64,000 bases of DNA from Mycobacterium sp. 4858 (GTDB lineage Bacteria > Actinomycetota > Actinomycetes > Mycobacteriales > Mycobacteriaceae), in NCBI RefSeq assembly GCF_900240975.1, contig NZ_LT968776.1, positions 620,001 to 684,000 on the forward strand, given 5' to 3'. The notes below the pieces were generated by a model. It searched no databases, was not told the origin of the DNA, and worked only from the letters and a program-made list of their open reading frames with translations. The translations under genes were made by a program, and so were the position numbers. Below are positions 26,542-38,687 of this stretch, one piece after another. Position 1 is the first letter of the stretch; every line of letters begins with the position of its first letter.

Positions 26542-27380
26542 AGTTGCCTCCGGTGGGCTGCGCGGGTACGGACGCGGCGGGCGAAATAACGCCCGTCGAC
26601 GACGTCGAGGGCGATCGCCTGCCCGAACGCGGTGGACAGGTTCTCGGCGGTCAGCACGTCGGTCAGCAATCCCGCGGCCACCACTTTTCCTTCGGACAGC
26701 AGCATGCAGTGGCTGAAGCCCGGCGGGATCTCCTCGACGTGGTGGGTGACCAGCACCAGCGCGGGGGCGTCCGGGTCGCCCGCGAGGTCGGCCAGCCGCG
26801 CCACCAGCTCCTCCCGGCCGCCCAGGTCGAGGCCGGCGGCGGGTTCGTCGAGCAGCAGCAGCTCCGGATCGGTCATCAGGGCGCGGGCGATCAACACCCG
26901 CTTGCGCTCGCCTTCCGACAGGGTTCCGTAGCGACGGTCCGCGAGGTGCTCGGCGCCGAGGCTCTCCAGCATGTCGATGGCGCGGCGGTAATCGACGTCC
27001 TCGTAACGCTCCCGCCACCGGCCCAGCACCGCGTAGCCGGCCGAGACGACCAGGTCGCGCACCACCTCGTCGGTGGGCACGCGCTGCGCCAGGGCCGACG
27101 AACTCAAGCCGATCCGGGAGCGCAACTCCGAGACGTCGACCCGGCCCAGCCGCTCCCCGAGCACGAACGCCACGCCCGACGAGGGGTGCTCGGCCGCCGC
27201 GGCCATCCGCAGCAACGACGTCTTGCCGGCACCGTTGGGGCCGACGATCACCCAGCGTTCGTCGAGCTCGACCTGCCAGTCCACCGGCCCGACGAGGACA
27301 TGTCCGTCCCGCAGCAGTGAGACGTCGCGGAAGTCGATCAGCAGATCGGGGTCGGCTGCCTCCGTACCGATTTCGGGCAC
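26538..27380 (-). CDS. ABC transporter ATP-binding protein (Rv3041c-like)
   Basis: 280 residues. Walker [10 protein letters not shown], signature LSEGERKRV, Walker [12 protein letters not shown] and the H-loop VTHHVEEIP are all intact. No permease gene is adjacent, so its membrane partner is elsewhere or it is a regulatory ABC ATPase. Overlaps the Nudix gene by 4 bp and lies 26 bp from serB2, so it is part of the leftward serB2-to-Rv3037c gene string. Confidence 0.9.
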   Translation of the reverse strand: MPEIGTEAADPDLLIDFRDVSLLRDGHVLVGPVDWQVELDERWVIVGPNGAGKTSLLRMAAAAEHPSSGVAFVLGERLGRVDVSELRSRIGLSSSALAQRVPTDEVVRDLVVSAGYAVLGRWRERYEDVDYRRAIDMLESLGAEHLADRRYGTLSEGERKRVLIARALMTDPELLLLDEPAAGLDLGGREELVARLADLAGDPDAPALVLVTHHVEEIPPGFSHCMLLSEGKVVAAGLLTDVLTAENLSTAFGQAIALDVVDGRYFARRVRTRAAHRRQL

Positions 27381-27406
27381 CCGACCATCGTGCCGTACCG
27401 CGGCCG

Positions 27407-28666
<1,260 letters not shown>

Positions 28667-30412
28667 TCAGCTGCGAACCTGGACGTCGTCCAGCCTGGTG
28701 ACGTCCTTGTCCGACGGCCCGTGTGCCCGGCCCACGTGCGCCTCGGCACGCAGCCGCTCCACCATGTGCGGGTAGTGCAACTCGAAAGCCGGGCGCTCCG
28801 AACGGATCCGGGGCAGCTCGGTGAAGTTGTGCCGCGGCGGCGGGCAACTGGTCGCCCACTCCAGCGAGTTGCCGTAGCCCCACGGGTCGTCGACGGTCAC
28901 GACCTCGCCGTAGCGCCAGCTCTTGAAGACGTTCCAGACGAACGGGAACATCGACACACCCAGGATGAAGGCGCCGACCGTGGACACGATGTTGAGCCCC
29001 TGGAAGCCGTCGCTGGCCAGGTAGTCGGCGTAGCGGCGCGGCATACCCATGTCACCCAGCCAGTGCTGCACCAGGAACGTGGTGTGAAAGCCGATGAAGG
29101 TCAGCCAGAAGTGCAGCTTGCCCAGCCGCTCGTCGAGCAACCGGCCGGTCATCTTCGGGAACCAGAAGTAGACGCCCGCGTAGGTGGCGAACACGATGGT
29201 GCCGAAGAGGACGTAGTGGAAGTGCGCCACCACGAAGTAGGTGTCGGTGACGTGGAAGTCCAGCGGCGGGCTGGCCAGCATGACCCCGGTCAGACCACCG
29301 AGCAGGAAGGTCACCAGGAAGCCCACGGAGAACAGCATCGGGGTCTCGAAGGTGAGTTGCCCCTTCCACATGGTGCCGATCCAGTTGAAGAACTTGATCC
29401 CCGTCGGCACCGCGATCAGATACGTCATGAACGAGAAGAACGGCAGCAGAACGGCTCCGGTGGCGAACATGTGGTGCGCCCACACCGCGACCGACAGCGC
29501 GGCGATCGACAGCGTCGCGTACACCAGGGTGGTGTAACCGAAGACCGGCTTGCGGGCGAACACCGGGATGATCTCGGTGACGATCCCGAAGAACGGCAGC
29601 GCGATGATGTACACCTCCGGATGGCCGAAGAACCAGAACAGGTGCTGCCACAACAGGACCCCACCGTTGGCGGCGTCGTACACGTGGGCGCCCAGATGCC
29701 GGTCGGCGGCCAGCCCGAACAGCGCGGCGGTCAGGATCGGGAACGCGATCAGGATCAGGATCGACGTCACCATGATGTTCCAGGTGAAGATCGGCATCCG
29801 GAACATCGTCATGCCGGGCGCGCGCATGCACACCACCGTCGTGATCATGTTGACCGCACCGAGGATGGTGCCCAGACCCGCGACGATCAGGCCGGTGATC
29901 CACAGGTCTCCGCCGGCGCCGGGCGAGTGGACGGCGTCGGACAGCGGCGTGTAGGCCGTCCAGCCGAAGTCCGCGGCCCCACCCGGGACGATGAACCCGG
30001 CCGCGGCCGTCAGACCGCCGAAGAGGAAGAGCCAGAACGAGAAGGCGTTCAGCCGCGGGAAGGCCACGTCCGGCGCGCCGATCTGCAGCGGCAGCACCAG
30101 GTTGGCGAACCCGAACACGACCGGCGTCGCGTACAGCAACAGCATGATCGTGCCGTGCATGGTGAACAGCTGGTTGTACTGCTCGTTCGACAGGAACTGC
30201 AGCCCCGGCGCCGCGAGCTCGGTGCGCATCAACAGGGCCATCAGTCCGCCGATGAAGAAGAAGACGAAGCAGGTGACCGTGTACATGATGCCGATCATCT
30301 TGTGATCGGTGGTCGTGATCAGTTTGTAGACGAGGTTCCCTTTGGGACCGGTCCGGTCCGGGTACGGACGAACGGCCTCGAGTTCTCCCAAGGGGGGCGC
30401 TTCGGCTGTCAA
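28667..30412 (-). CDS. ctaD: Cytochrome c oxidase subunit I (aa3)
   Basis: About 581 residues with 12 membrane helices. Heme and CuB ligands sit in [29 protein letters not shown] and VVAHFHYVL. The mature start is best placed at TTG 30412 ([13 protein letters not shown]), which has GGAG about 7 bp upstream and agrees with the M. tuberculosis protein; a longer frame to 30463 is unlikely. Catalytic subunit of the terminal oxidase that pairs with the bcc complex. The gene stands apart from ctaC/ctaE, as in other mycobacteria. Confidence 0.95.
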   Translation of the reverse strand: MTAEAPPLGELEAVRPYPDRTGPKGNLVYKLITTTDHKMIGIMYTVTCFVFFFIGGLMALLMRTELAAPGLQFLSNEQYNQLFTMHGTIMLLLYATPVVFGFANLVLPLQIGAPDVAFPRLNAFSFWLFLFGGLTAAAGFIVPGGAADFGWTAYTPLSDAVHSPGAGGDLWITGLIVAGLGTILGAVNMITTVVCMRAPGMTMFRMPIFTWNIMVTSILILIAFPILTAALFGLAADRHLGAHVYDAANGGVLLWQHLFWFFGHPEVYIIALPFFGIVTEIIPVFARKPVFGYTTLVYATLSIAALSVAVWAHHMFATGAVLLPFFSFMTYLIAVPTGIKFFNWIGTMWKGQLTFETPMLFSVGFLVTFLLGGLTGVMLASPPLDFHVTDTYFVVAHFHYVLFGTIVFATYAGVYFWFPKMTGRLLDERLGKLHFWLTFIGFHTTFLVQHWLGDMGMPRRYADYLASDGFQGLNIVSTVGAFILGVSMFPFVWNVFKSWRYGEVVTVDDPWGYGNSLEWATSCPPPRHNFTELPRIRSERPAFELHYPHMVERLRAEAHVGRAHGPSDKDVTRLDDVQVRS

Positions 30413-30588
30413 CAGCTTCTCCAAACATCCGGATAGGACAGGGGCCCAAAACAGAGCTGACACGAATACTAACCGTCGATCCTGCCGACGTCAGGGCTGG
30501 TCCTACAAACTGTCGTAATCGGCTCGGCACCGCGGCGTGTCGTTTCGGCGTGCCTGGCACGGGGCCGGCAGGTGTTAGCGTTCGACGC

Positions 30589-31692
30589 GTGCTTTCCGGC
30601 GTGACCCGACCCGCGTTCCTGCGCGCGGCCGCCGCGCTGGCGGCCGCGGTCGCCGTCACGTGCAGCGGCTGCGGATCCGGCAAGCCGGGCACCAAGGCGA
30701 GCCCCTCGCTGGTGACGCCGACCACCCAGATCGCGGGCGCCGGCGTGCTCGGGAACGACCGCCGCCCGGACGAGTCGTGTGCGCGCGACGCCGCGGCGGC
30801 CGATCCGGGACCGAACACGCGGCAGGCGCACAACGCGGCCGGCGTCACCCCGGACGTGGTGCAGGTGCCCGCCGAGCCGCAGCGGATCGTGGTGCTGTCC
30901 GGCGATCAGCTGGACGCGCTGTGCGCGCTCGGCCTGCAATCGCGGGTGGTCGCGGCGGCCTTGCCGGACGGGTCGTCCGGCCAGCCGGCCTACCTGGGCA
31001 GCGCGGTGCACGGCGTGCCAGGCGTCGGGAGCCGCAGCAACCCCGACCTGGCCGCGATCGCGGCGGCACACCCGGACCTCATCCTGGGATCGCAGGGCTT
31101 GACGCCCAAGCTGTATCCGCAGCTGGCCGCGATCGCACCGACGGTGTTCACCGCGGCGCCCGGCGCGGCCTGGGAGGACAACCTGCGGGGCGTGGGCGGC
31201 GCGGCGGCGCGCGGTGGCGCGATGGACGCGCTGCTCAGGGGCTTTTCCCAGCGGGCCGGCGACGTCGGCGCTCGGCATGACGCGTCCCACTTCCAGGCGT
31301 CCATCGTGCAGTTCACCACCGACACCATCCGGGTCTACGGCACCAACAACTTCCCGGCCAGCGTGCTCGGCGCCGTCGGCGTCGACCGGCCGGCGTCGCA
31401 GCGGTTCACCGACAAGCCGTACATCGAGATCCGCGCGACCGACGACGACCTGGCCAAGAGCCCGGACCTGTCCGCCGCCGACGCCGACGTCGTCTACGTG
31501 TCGTGTGCGTCACCGGCGGCCGCCCAGCGCGCCGCGACGGTGCTGGACAGCAACCCGTGGCGCAAGCTGTCCGCGAACCACGACAACCGCGTCTACATCG
31601 TCAACGACGAGGTGTGGCAGACCGGCGAGGGCCTGATCGCGGCCCGCGGGATCGTCGACGACCTGCGCCTGGTGAACGCCCCGATCAATTAG
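30589..31692 (+). CDS. fecB: FecB-type periplasmic substrate-binding lipoprotein
   Basis: About 367 residues from GTG 30589 (GTG 30601 is equally possible). Signal sequence ending SGC then a linker and two-lobed binding-protein domain with [16 protein letters not shown] and [11 protein letters not shown]. Known in mycobacteria for binding iron-siderophore or heme ligands and for influence on cell-wall permeability. Divergent from ctaD. Confidence 0.93.
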   Translation: MLSGVTRPAFLRAAAALAAAVAVTCSGCGSGKPGTKASPSLVTPTTQIAGAGVLGNDRRPDESCARDAAAADPGPNTRQAHNAAGVTPDVVQVPAEPQRIVVLSGDQLDALCALGLQSRVVAAALPDGSSGQPAYLGSAVHGVPGVGSRSNPDLAAIAAAHPDLILGSQGLTPKLYPQLAAIAPTVFTAAPGAAWEDNLRGVGGAAARGGAMDALLRGFSQRAGDVGARHDASHFQASIVQFTTDTIRVYGTNNFPASVLGAVGVDRPASQRFTDKPYIEIRATDDDLAKSPDLSAADADVVYVSCASPAAAQRAATVLDSNPWRKLSANHDNRVYIVNDEVWQTGEGLIAARGIVDDLRLVNAPIN

Positions 31693-31808
31693 CAACTCGG
31701 CGGGCGGTCACCCGCCGTCCTAAGGTGATGACGAGTGGCCACCGCTGGCCCGGGAACATTACCTTAGCTAAACTTTTGACGACGCGACCACATCGAAGAG
31801 GGATATAC

Positions 31809-32849
31809 ATGAGCACTGTTTCGGCCTATGCCGCCACGTCGGCAACCGAACCGTTGACCAAGACCACCATCGAGCGCCGTGAGCCCGGCCCGCACGACGT
31901 GGCGATCGACATCAAGTTCGCCGGGATCTGCCACTCCGACATCCACACCGTCAAGGCCGAGTGGGGCACGCCGAATTACCCGGTGGTGCCCGGCCATGAG
32001 ATCGCAGGCGTGGTGAGCGAGGTCGGTTCCGCGGTCACCAAGTACAAGGTCGGCGACCACGTCGGCGTGGGCTGCATGGTGAACTCCTGCGGTCAGTGCA
32101 GCAGTTGCAAGGCCGGGCTCGAGCAGTACTGCAAGCCCGGTGCGACCTTCACCTACAACTCCATCGACAAAGACGGCACGTCGACCCAGGGCGGCTACAG
32201 CCAGGCGGTCGTCGTCGACGAGAACTTCGTCGTGCGCATCCCCGACTCGCTGCCGCTGGACAAGGCGGCGCCGCTGCTGTGCGCGGGCATCACGCTGTTC
32301 TCGCCGCTGCGGCACTGGAACGCCGGCGAGGGCACCCGGCTGGCGATCATCGGGCTGGGCGGCCTGGGGCACATGGGCGTCAAGCTGGGCGCGGCGATGG
32401 GCGCCGAGGTGACGGTGCTGTCGCAGTCGCTGAAGAAGATGGAGGACGGGCTGCGCCTGGGCGCGAGCCACTACTACGCCACTTCCGACCCCGACACCTT
32501 CAAGAAGCTGCGTGGCAGCTTCGACCTGATCCTGAACACGGTCTCGGCGAACCTGAAACTGAACGACTACCTCAACCTGCTCGACGTCGACGGCACCCTG
32601 GTCGAATTGGGCATCCCGGAGCACCCCATGGAGGTCGGGGCGTTCCCGCTGGCGCTGGCGCGGCGCAGCCTCTCCGGGTCCAACATCGGCGGGATCGCCG
32701 AAACCCAGGAAATGCTGGACTTCTGCGCCGAGCACGACGTGACGCCCGAAATCGAGCTGATCGAGCCGGATTACATCAACGAGGCCTACGAGCGGGTCCT
32801 GGCGAGCGACGTCCGCTACCGCTTCGTCATCGACATCTCGAAGCTATGA
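31809..32849 (+). CDS. adhC: NADP-dependent zinc alcohol dehydrogenase
   Basis: 346 residues. Catalytic zinc ligands in GICHSDIH and GHEIAGVV; structural zinc Cys cluster [15 protein letters not shown]; nucleotide fold [13 protein letters not shown]. Cinnamyl-alcohol-dehydrogenase branch, acting on aromatic and aliphatic aldehydes. ATG 31809 with AGAGGGAT upstream. Its 3' end overlaps the convergent DUF3349 gene by 6 bp. Confidence 0.94.
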   Translation: MSTVSAYAATSATEPLTKTTIERREPGPHDVAIDIKFAGICHSDIHTVKAEWGTPNYPVVPGHEIAGVVSEVGSAVTKYKVGDHVGVGCMVNSCGQCSSCKAGLEQYCKPGATFTYNSIDKDGTSTQGGYSQAVVVDENFVVRIPDSLPLDKAAPLLCAGITLFSPLRHWNAGEGTRLAIIGLGGLGHMGVKLGAAMGAEVTVLSQSLKKMEDGLRLGASHYYATSDPDTFKKLRGSFDLILNTVSANLKLNDYLNLLDVDGTLVELGIPEHPMEVGAFPLALARRSLSGSNIGGIAETQEMLDFCAEHDVTPEIELIEPDYINEAYERVLASDVRYRFVIDISKL

Positions 32850-33305
32850 GGCGACCTCTGACGGTTCTTCGGGTGCGCAGTGACGGGCAACCCGCTCGGC
32901 CGCCTCGGCGTGCTCGTCGTCGGGTACCACCTCGCTGACGTCGATGCCGGCCAACGGCCAGCCGGCCGCGGCCAGCGTGGTGGCCACCCGGATGATGTTT
33001 TCCTTGCCGGCATCGAATTGCGTCATGTCGGAGATGAATTCGGCGATCTCGTCGCGATCGATCGGGTGATCGATCGTCTCCGGAGACCCTTCCTTCGCGG
33101 TGATGTGGCGCACCACCTCGCGGATCTGGTCTTCGGTCAGCGGTGTGCTGCGCAGCAAGGCCATCAACGGCACGCGGTCCGGACCGGGAACGCCGTTCGG
33201 GTAGCCGACCTGCAGCCACTGAATCACTGAGCGGCAGAAATGGTGGCGGTGATCCTTCTCAGGGGAGGCGGGTTTCGTCACCAGAACAGTGTCGGGCAGC
33301 CGCAT
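32844..33305 (-). CDS. DUF3349-family protein (Rv3046c-like)
   Basis: About 153 residues from ATG 33305; a longer frame reaches 33341. The DUF3349 core is [22 protein letters not shown] followed by [10 protein letters not shown]. Small helical acidic protein of unknown function, widespread in mycobacteria. The first ~30 residues are not part of the known domain and the start may be further downstream. Confidence 0.8.
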   Translation of the reverse strand: MRLPDTVLVTKPASPEKDHRHHFCRSVIQWLQVGYPNGVPGPDRVPLMALLRSTPLTEDQIREVVRHITAKEGSPETIDHPIDRDEIAEFISDMTQFDAGKENIIRVATTLAAAGWPLAGIDVSEVVPDDEHAEAAERVARHCAPEEPSEVAS

Positions 33306-33386
33306 CACGCGCGCTAGCGAGGCGTCGCTGGAACCCCACAATTCACATGCCGTTCATTGCCTGAACATGTGCGGCGCTTGCGCTTA

Positions 33387-33995
33387 ATGGCCCGATTTGT
33401 CGTCGGCGATCCCTACCATCGAGGCGTGCTCAAGGCGCTGGTGGTCATCCCGCTGGCCTGCGGGCTGTTGGTCGGCATCGTCGAGCACAGCGCGGGGATG
33501 GCGTCCGTGGCGTTCTACCTGATGGTGCTGCTCGAGGTGCTCGTCGGCTGGGCGACCAACCGCCGATGGCCGCGCGCGGGCCACGCCACGTTGGCCACCG
33601 TTGACGCCATGGACGGGGTCGCATTCGAGCGCTATGTCGCCGCGCGGCTGCGCCGCGCCGGTTGGCGGGTGACGTTCACCCCGCCGGTCGGGGACTACGG
33701 CGTGGACCTGATCGCCGAGAAGGACGGCCACTTGGTCGCGGTCCAGTGCAAGCGTTACGGCCAATCGGTGGGCGTGGCGGCCGTGCAGCAGGTGGTATCC
33801 GGCGCTCGCCACCACGGGTGCACCAGGAGCATCGTGGTGACCAATCGCGAATTCACAAGGGCAGCAAAGCAATTGGCGCACACCCACGGCTGTCAGTTGA
33901 TCGGCCGGAAAGTCCTGCAAGGTTGGGTGCCACCGCCCGCGGGCAGCACCAAAGATCCTGCGGGAAGAAAACCGGCGCAGCCGGTGTATGAATAG
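33387..33995 (+). CDS. Membrane-anchored Mrr-like restriction endonuclease domain protein
   Basis: About 202 residues from ATG 33387. Two hydrophobic helices (about residues 14-55) precede a PD-(D/E)xK nuclease domain of the Mrr type: FERYVAARLRRAGW, GDYGVDLIAEKDGHLVAVQCKRY (Asp and Gln-x-Lys) and VVTNREFT. Possible roles are DNA degradation at the membrane or defence; no methylase partner is near. M. tuberculosis has no equivalent between Rv3046c and nrdF2, so it is an accessory insertion or loss elsewhere. Confidence 0.82.
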   Translation: MARFVVGDPYHRGVLKALVVIPLACGLLVGIVEHSAGMASVAFYLMVLLEVLVGWATNRRWPRAGHATLATVDAMDGVAFERYVAARLRRAGWRVTFTPPVGDYGVDLIAEKDGHLVAVQCKRYGQSVGVAAVQQVVSGARHHGCTRSIVVTNREFTRAAKQLAHTHGCQLIGRKVLQGWVPPPAGSTKDPAGRKPAQPVYE

Positions 33996-33998
33996 AAG

Positions 33999-34046
33999 AT
34001 CGGGCCGGCCCCAGTCCCTCCCCCCCGACAGTGCGGCCGGCCCGAT
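33999..34046. terminator. Hairpin between convergent Mrr and nrdF2 genes
   Basis: Perfect 12-bp arms ATCGGGCCGGCC (33999-34010) and GGCCGGCCCGAT (34035-34046) with a 24-nt C-rich loop. It lies between two convergent stop codons, so it can terminate both; no long T-run follows, as is common in mycobacteria. Confidence 0.75.
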
Positions 34047-34065
34047 TCTCAATCCAGGTAGGGCT

Positions 34066-35052
<987 letters not shown>

Positions 35053-35101
35053 TCACCAGCCGTCTTTGGCTGACAGTTGCCTGCAGATCTTCAGGCTCCA
35101 A

Positions 35102-35149
35102 ACACTACCCCTGGGGTACGACAACGGAGCGGAACACAAGACGTTGTGT
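35102..35149. promoter_or_regulatory. Pair of NrdR boxes upstream of nrdF2
   Basis: ACACTACCCCTGGGGT (35102-35117) and ACACAAGACGTTGTGT (35134-35149) match the ACAC...GTGT NrdR palindrome; the second is the better. Their starts are 32 bp apart, three helical turns, which is the usual tandem NrdR spacing. Repression by the ATP/dATP-sensing NrdR is expected from other bacteria. Confidence 0.75.
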
Positions 35150-35258
35150 TTGCGTGTCGCGACATACCCCGCGTTCACTTGCACTCCTTCGAGTATTACG
35201 CGCTCGCCGCGGCACGGTAGCGAAGTCTGGTCAGGCCCTATCCAACAACCACCACAGG

Positions 35259-35276
35259 ATGTACCATTTGGTACAT
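35259..35276. promoter_or_regulatory. TetR-type operator overlapping a start codon
   Basis: Perfect inverted repeat ATGTACC-ATTT-GGTACAT. The right arm includes the first two bases of the ATG of the next gene. Probably the operator for the TetR protein encoded two genes on (35705), giving autoregulation. If the start is right, binding would cover the very beginning of the coding sequence. Confidence 0.7.
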
Positions 35277-35718
35277 GATTACCGAAGACAGCGTTGAGAT
35301 CGACGCGCCGCCGCAGCTGGTGTGGGATGTCTTCAGCGACGTGGAGCACTGGCCCGAATGGACCGCCTCGGTGACGTCGCTGGTCGGACGGGACGGCGCT
35401 GCGCTCGGGATCGGCAAGCGGTTCACCATCAAGCAGCCCGGCATGTCGAAGCTGGTCTGGAAGGTCACCGAGATCGACCCGGGTTCCTCGTGGACGTGGG
35501 TACAACGCTCCCCCGGCGTGAACGTCATCGCTCGCCACTATGTGACCGCCCGACCCGACGGCGGCACGCTCGTGCGCCAGCAACTGGATCAGCGCGGGAT
35601 GCTCGGCGCACTGGTCGGGCGGCTGATGCTCAACAAGACCAAGCGATTCCTCAAAATCGAGGCCCAGGGACTCAAGGCCCGGTCTGAGCAGCTCAGCCGC
35701 GCCAATGACCCGAGCTGA
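35275..35718 (+). CDS. SRPBCC (polyketide cyclase/START-like) family protein
   Basis: 147 residues. Begins MITEDSVEIDAPPQLVWDVFSDVEHWPEWT, the typical START/SRPBCC opening (shown here in part), with a hydrophobic ligand-cavity fold expected. Binds a hydrophobic small molecule; substrate unknown. The start codon lies inside the TetR operator and only AGGAT at about 14 bp is seen upstream, so the mRNA may be leaderless or very short-leadered. It overlaps the TetR gene by 14 bp. Confidence 0.82.
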   Translation: MITEDSVEIDAPPQLVWDVFSDVEHWPEWTASVTSLVGRDGAALGIGKRFTIKQPGMSKLVWKVTEIDPGSSWTWVQRSPGVNVIARHYVTARPDGGTLVRQQLDQRGMLGALVGRLMLNKTKRFLKIEAQGLKARSEQLSRANDPS

Positions 35719-36262
35719 TTCCGAACGGCGCCGGCAGCTCCTCGACGCACTCGTCGACGAGTTCGCGGCGGGCGGCGTCGGCGACCGCTCCTTGCGTGAG
35801 GTGGCCGCGGCGGTCGGCTCCAGCCATCGAATGCTGTTGCACCACTTCGGATCTCGAGAGGGCCTGCTGCTTGCGGTGGTCGAAGAGGTCGAGCGCCGGC
35901 AGATGGGCGTGCTGGCCGGCCTCCCCACGACGCCGGCGGAAGGTTTCGCCGCCATGTGGGCAGACGTCCGTCGACCCGAGCTCCGGCAGTGGGAACGCCT
36001 GTTCTTCGAGTGCTACGCCCGCGCGGCGCAGAGCGAAAAACCTTTCGCCGGTATGGTTCCCGGCGCCGTCGACAAGTGGCTCGCGGAGATCGAGGCCGTC
36101 ACCGACGGTCCGGTCGACCCGGCCATGGCGAGGCTCGGGCTGGCCGTGATCCGCGGCCTGCTGCTGGACCTGGTGGCCACCGACGACGACGCGGGCGTCG
36201 ACGCGGCCGCGCGGGCCTTCGTGAGCCTGCTAGGCGGTCGCGACCTCACGGCCGGCACGTGA
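35705..36262 (+). CDS. TetR-family regulator
   Basis: 185 residues. N-terminal HTH: RSLREVAAAVGSSHRMLLHHFGSREGLL. Co-transcribed with the SRPBCC gene by a 14-bp overlap; likely autorepressor through the palindrome at 35259. The 3' end overlaps the convergent flavin monooxygenase gene by 33 bp. This two-gene unit is not found between nrdF2 and the monooxygenase in M. tuberculosis. Confidence 0.87.
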   Translation: MTRADSERRRQLLDALVDEFAAGGVGDRSLREVAAAVGSSHRMLLHHFGSREGLLLAVVEEVERRQMGVLAGLPTTPAEGFAAMWADVRRPELRQWERLFFECYARAAQSEKPFAGMVPGAVDKWLAEIEAVTDGPVDPAMARLGLAVIRGLLLDLVATDDDAGVDAAARAFVSLLGGRDLTAGT

Positions 36263-37768
36263 TCCCGCCCCGAAGAACTGATACTCCTCCGGCTTGATCG
36301 AGCGGGTGTCGCGCCAGTACTCCCAGGTGTAGCCACCCCACAGCACCGTGTTCTTGCCGTGCTCGTCGAGGTACCAGCTGCTGCATCCGCCGCTGTTCCA
36401 CACCGAATGCCCCAGCCTGCGCTGCAACTCGTCGTTGAAGGCGTCCTGCGCGGCGCGCGTCGGCGCCAGCGCCGCCACGCCCCGCTTGTCGCAGGCCTTG
36501 ATGGCGCTGGCGACGTAGCGAATCTGGGACTCGATCATGAAGACCACCGAGTTGTGGCCCAGGCCGGTGTTCGGCCCCAGCAGGAAGAACAGGTTGGGCA
36601 TGTCGGCGACCGTGATGCCGCGGTGCGCGGCGATGCCCTCCCGGTTCCAGCGGTCCACCAGGTCCTCGCCGTTGTGCCCCTTGATCTGGACGTAGGTGTA
36701 GGAGTCGGTGACGTGGAATCCGGTGCCGTAGACGATCACGTCGACTTCGCGCTCTTTGCCGTCGGCGGTGACGATGCCGGTGGGCGTGATCCGCGCGATG
36801 TGGTCGGTGATCAGTTCGGTCTTCGGATCCGCGACCGCGGGATAGTAGGTCGAGGAGTTCAGGATTCGCTTACACCCGATCCGGTAGTGCGGGGTCAGCT
36901 TGCGACGCAGCTCGCGATCCTTGACCGATCGGCGAATGTTGTATTTGACGTAGGCCTCGATGAACTTCAAGGCGTTGGGGCGCTTGGTCATACCGACGGC
37001 CAGGGCCTCTTGACCCCAATAGATCACCGCACGCACCAGCGCCCGCAGGCCGGGGACGTTGGCCATCGCCCGCCGCAACGCCACGGGGATCTCGGGGTTG
37101 GAACGCGGTACCACCCAGGGCGGAGTGCGTTGGTAGAGCTGCAGTTCGGCCACCTGCCCGACGATCTCCGGCACGATCTGGATGGCGCTGGCGCCGGTCC
37201 CGATCATCGCCACCCGCTTACCGGTCAGGTCGACGGTGTGATCCCATTCCGCGGAATGGAAAGCGGGACCGCGGAATTCGTCACGGCCCTCGATGTCGGG
37301 CATGGCCGGGATGTGCAGCGCGCCCGCGCCCGAGATCAGGAACTGCCCGACGAACTCGCGGCCGTCTTTGGTGAAGACGTGCCAGCGCTGCTCGTCGTCG
37401 TCCCAGTGGGCCCGATCGACGTGCGAATTGAACTGGATGTAGCGGCGCAACCCGTATTTCTCGGTGACTCCCTTGAGGTAGTCCCAGATCTCGGGCTGAT
37501 AGGAGAACGGGTTGCGCCAGTCGGGCTTGGGCTCGAACGAGAACGAGTACAGGTGCGACGGGATGTCGCAGGCGCAGCCGGGATAGCTGTTGTCGCGCCA
37601 CGTGCCGCCGACGTCGTCGAACTTCTCCAGGATGACGAAGTCCACGCCCTGTTGTTGCAGCTTGATCGCCATCCCCAGGCCGGAGAACCCGGTCCCGATG
37701 ATGATGGCGCGCGCGTGGACGGGTCGGTGCGCGGATACCGGTTCGGCTTGTGTCACAACGTCGGTCAC
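36230..37768 (-). CDS. FAD-containing monooxygenase (Rv3049c-like)
   Basis: 512 residues, Baeyer-Villiger/flavin monooxygenase family. FAD site GTGFSGLGMAIKL, NADPH site GTGASAIQIVPEI, and the fingerprint FRGPAFHSAEWDH (FxGxxxHxxxW/D). Oxidises ketones or heteroatoms using NADPH and O2; substrate unknown. GTG 37768. The palindrome at 37800 and the adjacent TetR gene suggest ligand-induced expression. Confidence 0.92.
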   Translation of the reverse strand: MTDVVTQAEPVSAHRPVHARAIIIGTGFSGLGMAIKLQQQGVDFVILEKFDDVGGTWRDNSYPGCACDIPSHLYSFSFEPKPDWRNPFSYQPEIWDYLKGVTEKYGLRRYIQFNSHVDRAHWDDDEQRWHVFTKDGREFVGQFLISGAGALHIPAMPDIEGRDEFRGPAFHSAEWDHTVDLTGKRVAMIGTGASAIQIVPEIVGQVAELQLYQRTPPWVVPRSNPEIPVALRRAMANVPGLRALVRAVIYWGQEALAVGMTKRPNALKFIEAYVKYNIRRSVKDRELRRKLTPHYRIGCKRILNSSTYYPAVADPKTELITDHIARITPTGIVTADGKEREVDVIVYGTGFHVTDSYTYVQIKGHNGEDLVDRWNREGIAAHRGITVADMPNLFFLLGPNTGLGHNSVVFMIESQIRYVASAIKACDKRGVAALAPTRAAQDAFNDELQRRLGHSVWNSGGCSSWYLDEHGKNTVLWGGYTWEYWRDTRSIKPEEYQFFGAGSRAGREVATA

Positions 37769-37799
37769 GGTGTATCGATCTTCCTGTCGGTTTCCGCAA

Positions 37800-37819
37800 A
37801 TACCCAGTACCCAGGGTAT
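37800..37819. promoter_or_regulatory. TetR-type operator upstream of the monooxygenase
   Basis: Inverted repeat ATACCC-N8-GGGTAT, 32 bp upstream of the monooxygenase start and between it and the TetR gene at 37874-38620. It overlaps where a promoter should lie. The adjacent TetR is the obvious candidate ligand-controlled repressor. Confidence 0.65.
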
Positions 37820-37873
37820 CGGATGGCACGAGTGTCGACGATCGCCGCAGCGATGTCAACGTGCCAAAAGTCC

Positions 37874-38620
37874 TCAGCTTGCCGCGGGGTTGCTGGGCAC
37901 CACGCTATGAATCGGCTGGTCGGGGTCCATACGGATGCCGAGCGCCTCGGCGGTCCCGACGATCATCCCGACCATGATCGTCGTCAGGTGGGCGACGAAC
38001 TGCTCACGCGGCATGCGGCGCGGGCTGTCTGCGTCGGGCCCCAGCCACCATTCGGTGGCCGACGCCGCCGACCCGAAGGCCGCGTTCCCGGCCAGTTCGA
38101 ATGCCGCATGGTCCAGTTCCATCTCGCGCAGCTCGTTGTCGAACATGTCGGCCACGGCCAGGGTGATCCCCCGGCCCTCGTTGAGGATCTGCGGGCTCGC
38201 CGCGGAGCGACCCTGGATGAAGACCCGCAGCACGTTGGGATGCTGGTCGACCAGGTTGACGTACTCCTCGACGGCGCGGCGGATGACCTCGCGGGAGGAG
38301 TCGGTCTTCAGGTCGATCGACGGGAAGATGGCCGCCCACAGCATGTCGCGCAGCCGTTCGCCGATGGCCTGGAACAGGTCGGCCTTGTCGTGGAAATGCC
38401 GGTAGATCTTCGGCTTGGCGGTGCCGGCCTCCTCGGCGATCTCCCGCACGCTCAACTCGGGGCCCAGACGGTCGATGGCGCGGAAGGCCGCGTCCACGAT
38501 TTCGCCGCGCACCTTCTTGCGATGTTCACGCCACCGCTCGCTGCGCGCATCGACCTTGGCCCCTGGCGGCTTCACGCTGGGGTGGGGTGGTCGCGGAATT
38601 CTCACCACGTCATGCACCAT
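37874..38620 (-). CDS. TetR-family regulator (Rv3050c-like)
   Basis: 248 residues from ATG 38620. HTH in LSVREIAEEAGTAKPKIYRHFHDKADLF near residues 58-85, preceded by a basic leader (RSERWREHRKK). Large C-terminal ligand domain. Same strand as, and 105 bp upstream of, the monooxygenase gene. It is likely to control that gene through the 37800 palindrome. Confidence 0.9.
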   Translation of the reverse strand: MVHDVVRIPRPPHPSVKPPGAKVDARSERWREHRKKVRGEIVDAAFRAIDRLGPELSVREIAEEAGTAKPKIYRHFHDKADLFQAIGERLRDMLWAAIFPSIDLKTDSSREVIRRAVEEYVNLVDQHPNVLRVFIQGRSAASPQILNEGRGITLAVADMFDNELREMELDHAAFELAGNAAFGSAASATEWWLGPDADSPRRMPREQFVAHLTTIMVGMIVGTAEALGIRMDPDQPIHSVVPSNPAAS

Positions 38621-38687
38621 ACCCCTCCGGCGACCGTTTGAGCCGCTGACCTGGGCAGACTGCGCGCCAGGGGCCCCGGGCAGGCGT

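Noticed and set aside
28721..30436. 571-residue plus-strand frame opposite ctaD
   Set aside because: Antisense shadow produced by high third-position GC; charged low-complexity product without family resemblance.
29052..30848. 598-residue minus-strand frame across ctaD and fecB
   Set aside because: Shadow of CtaD in another frame; low-complexity Arg/Pro/Gly-rich translation without membrane helices.
31755..31775. TTAGCTAA palindrome upstream of adhC as an IdeR iron box
   Set aside because: The 19-bp IdeR consensus needs TTAGG..CCTAA arms; here only the core fits and most positions mismatch. adhC is not a typical iron gene.
35053..35955. 300-residue minus-strand frame across the NrdR boxes and SRPBCC/TetR genes
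   Set aside because: Runs antisense through two well-supported genes and regulatory DNA; product has no family features.
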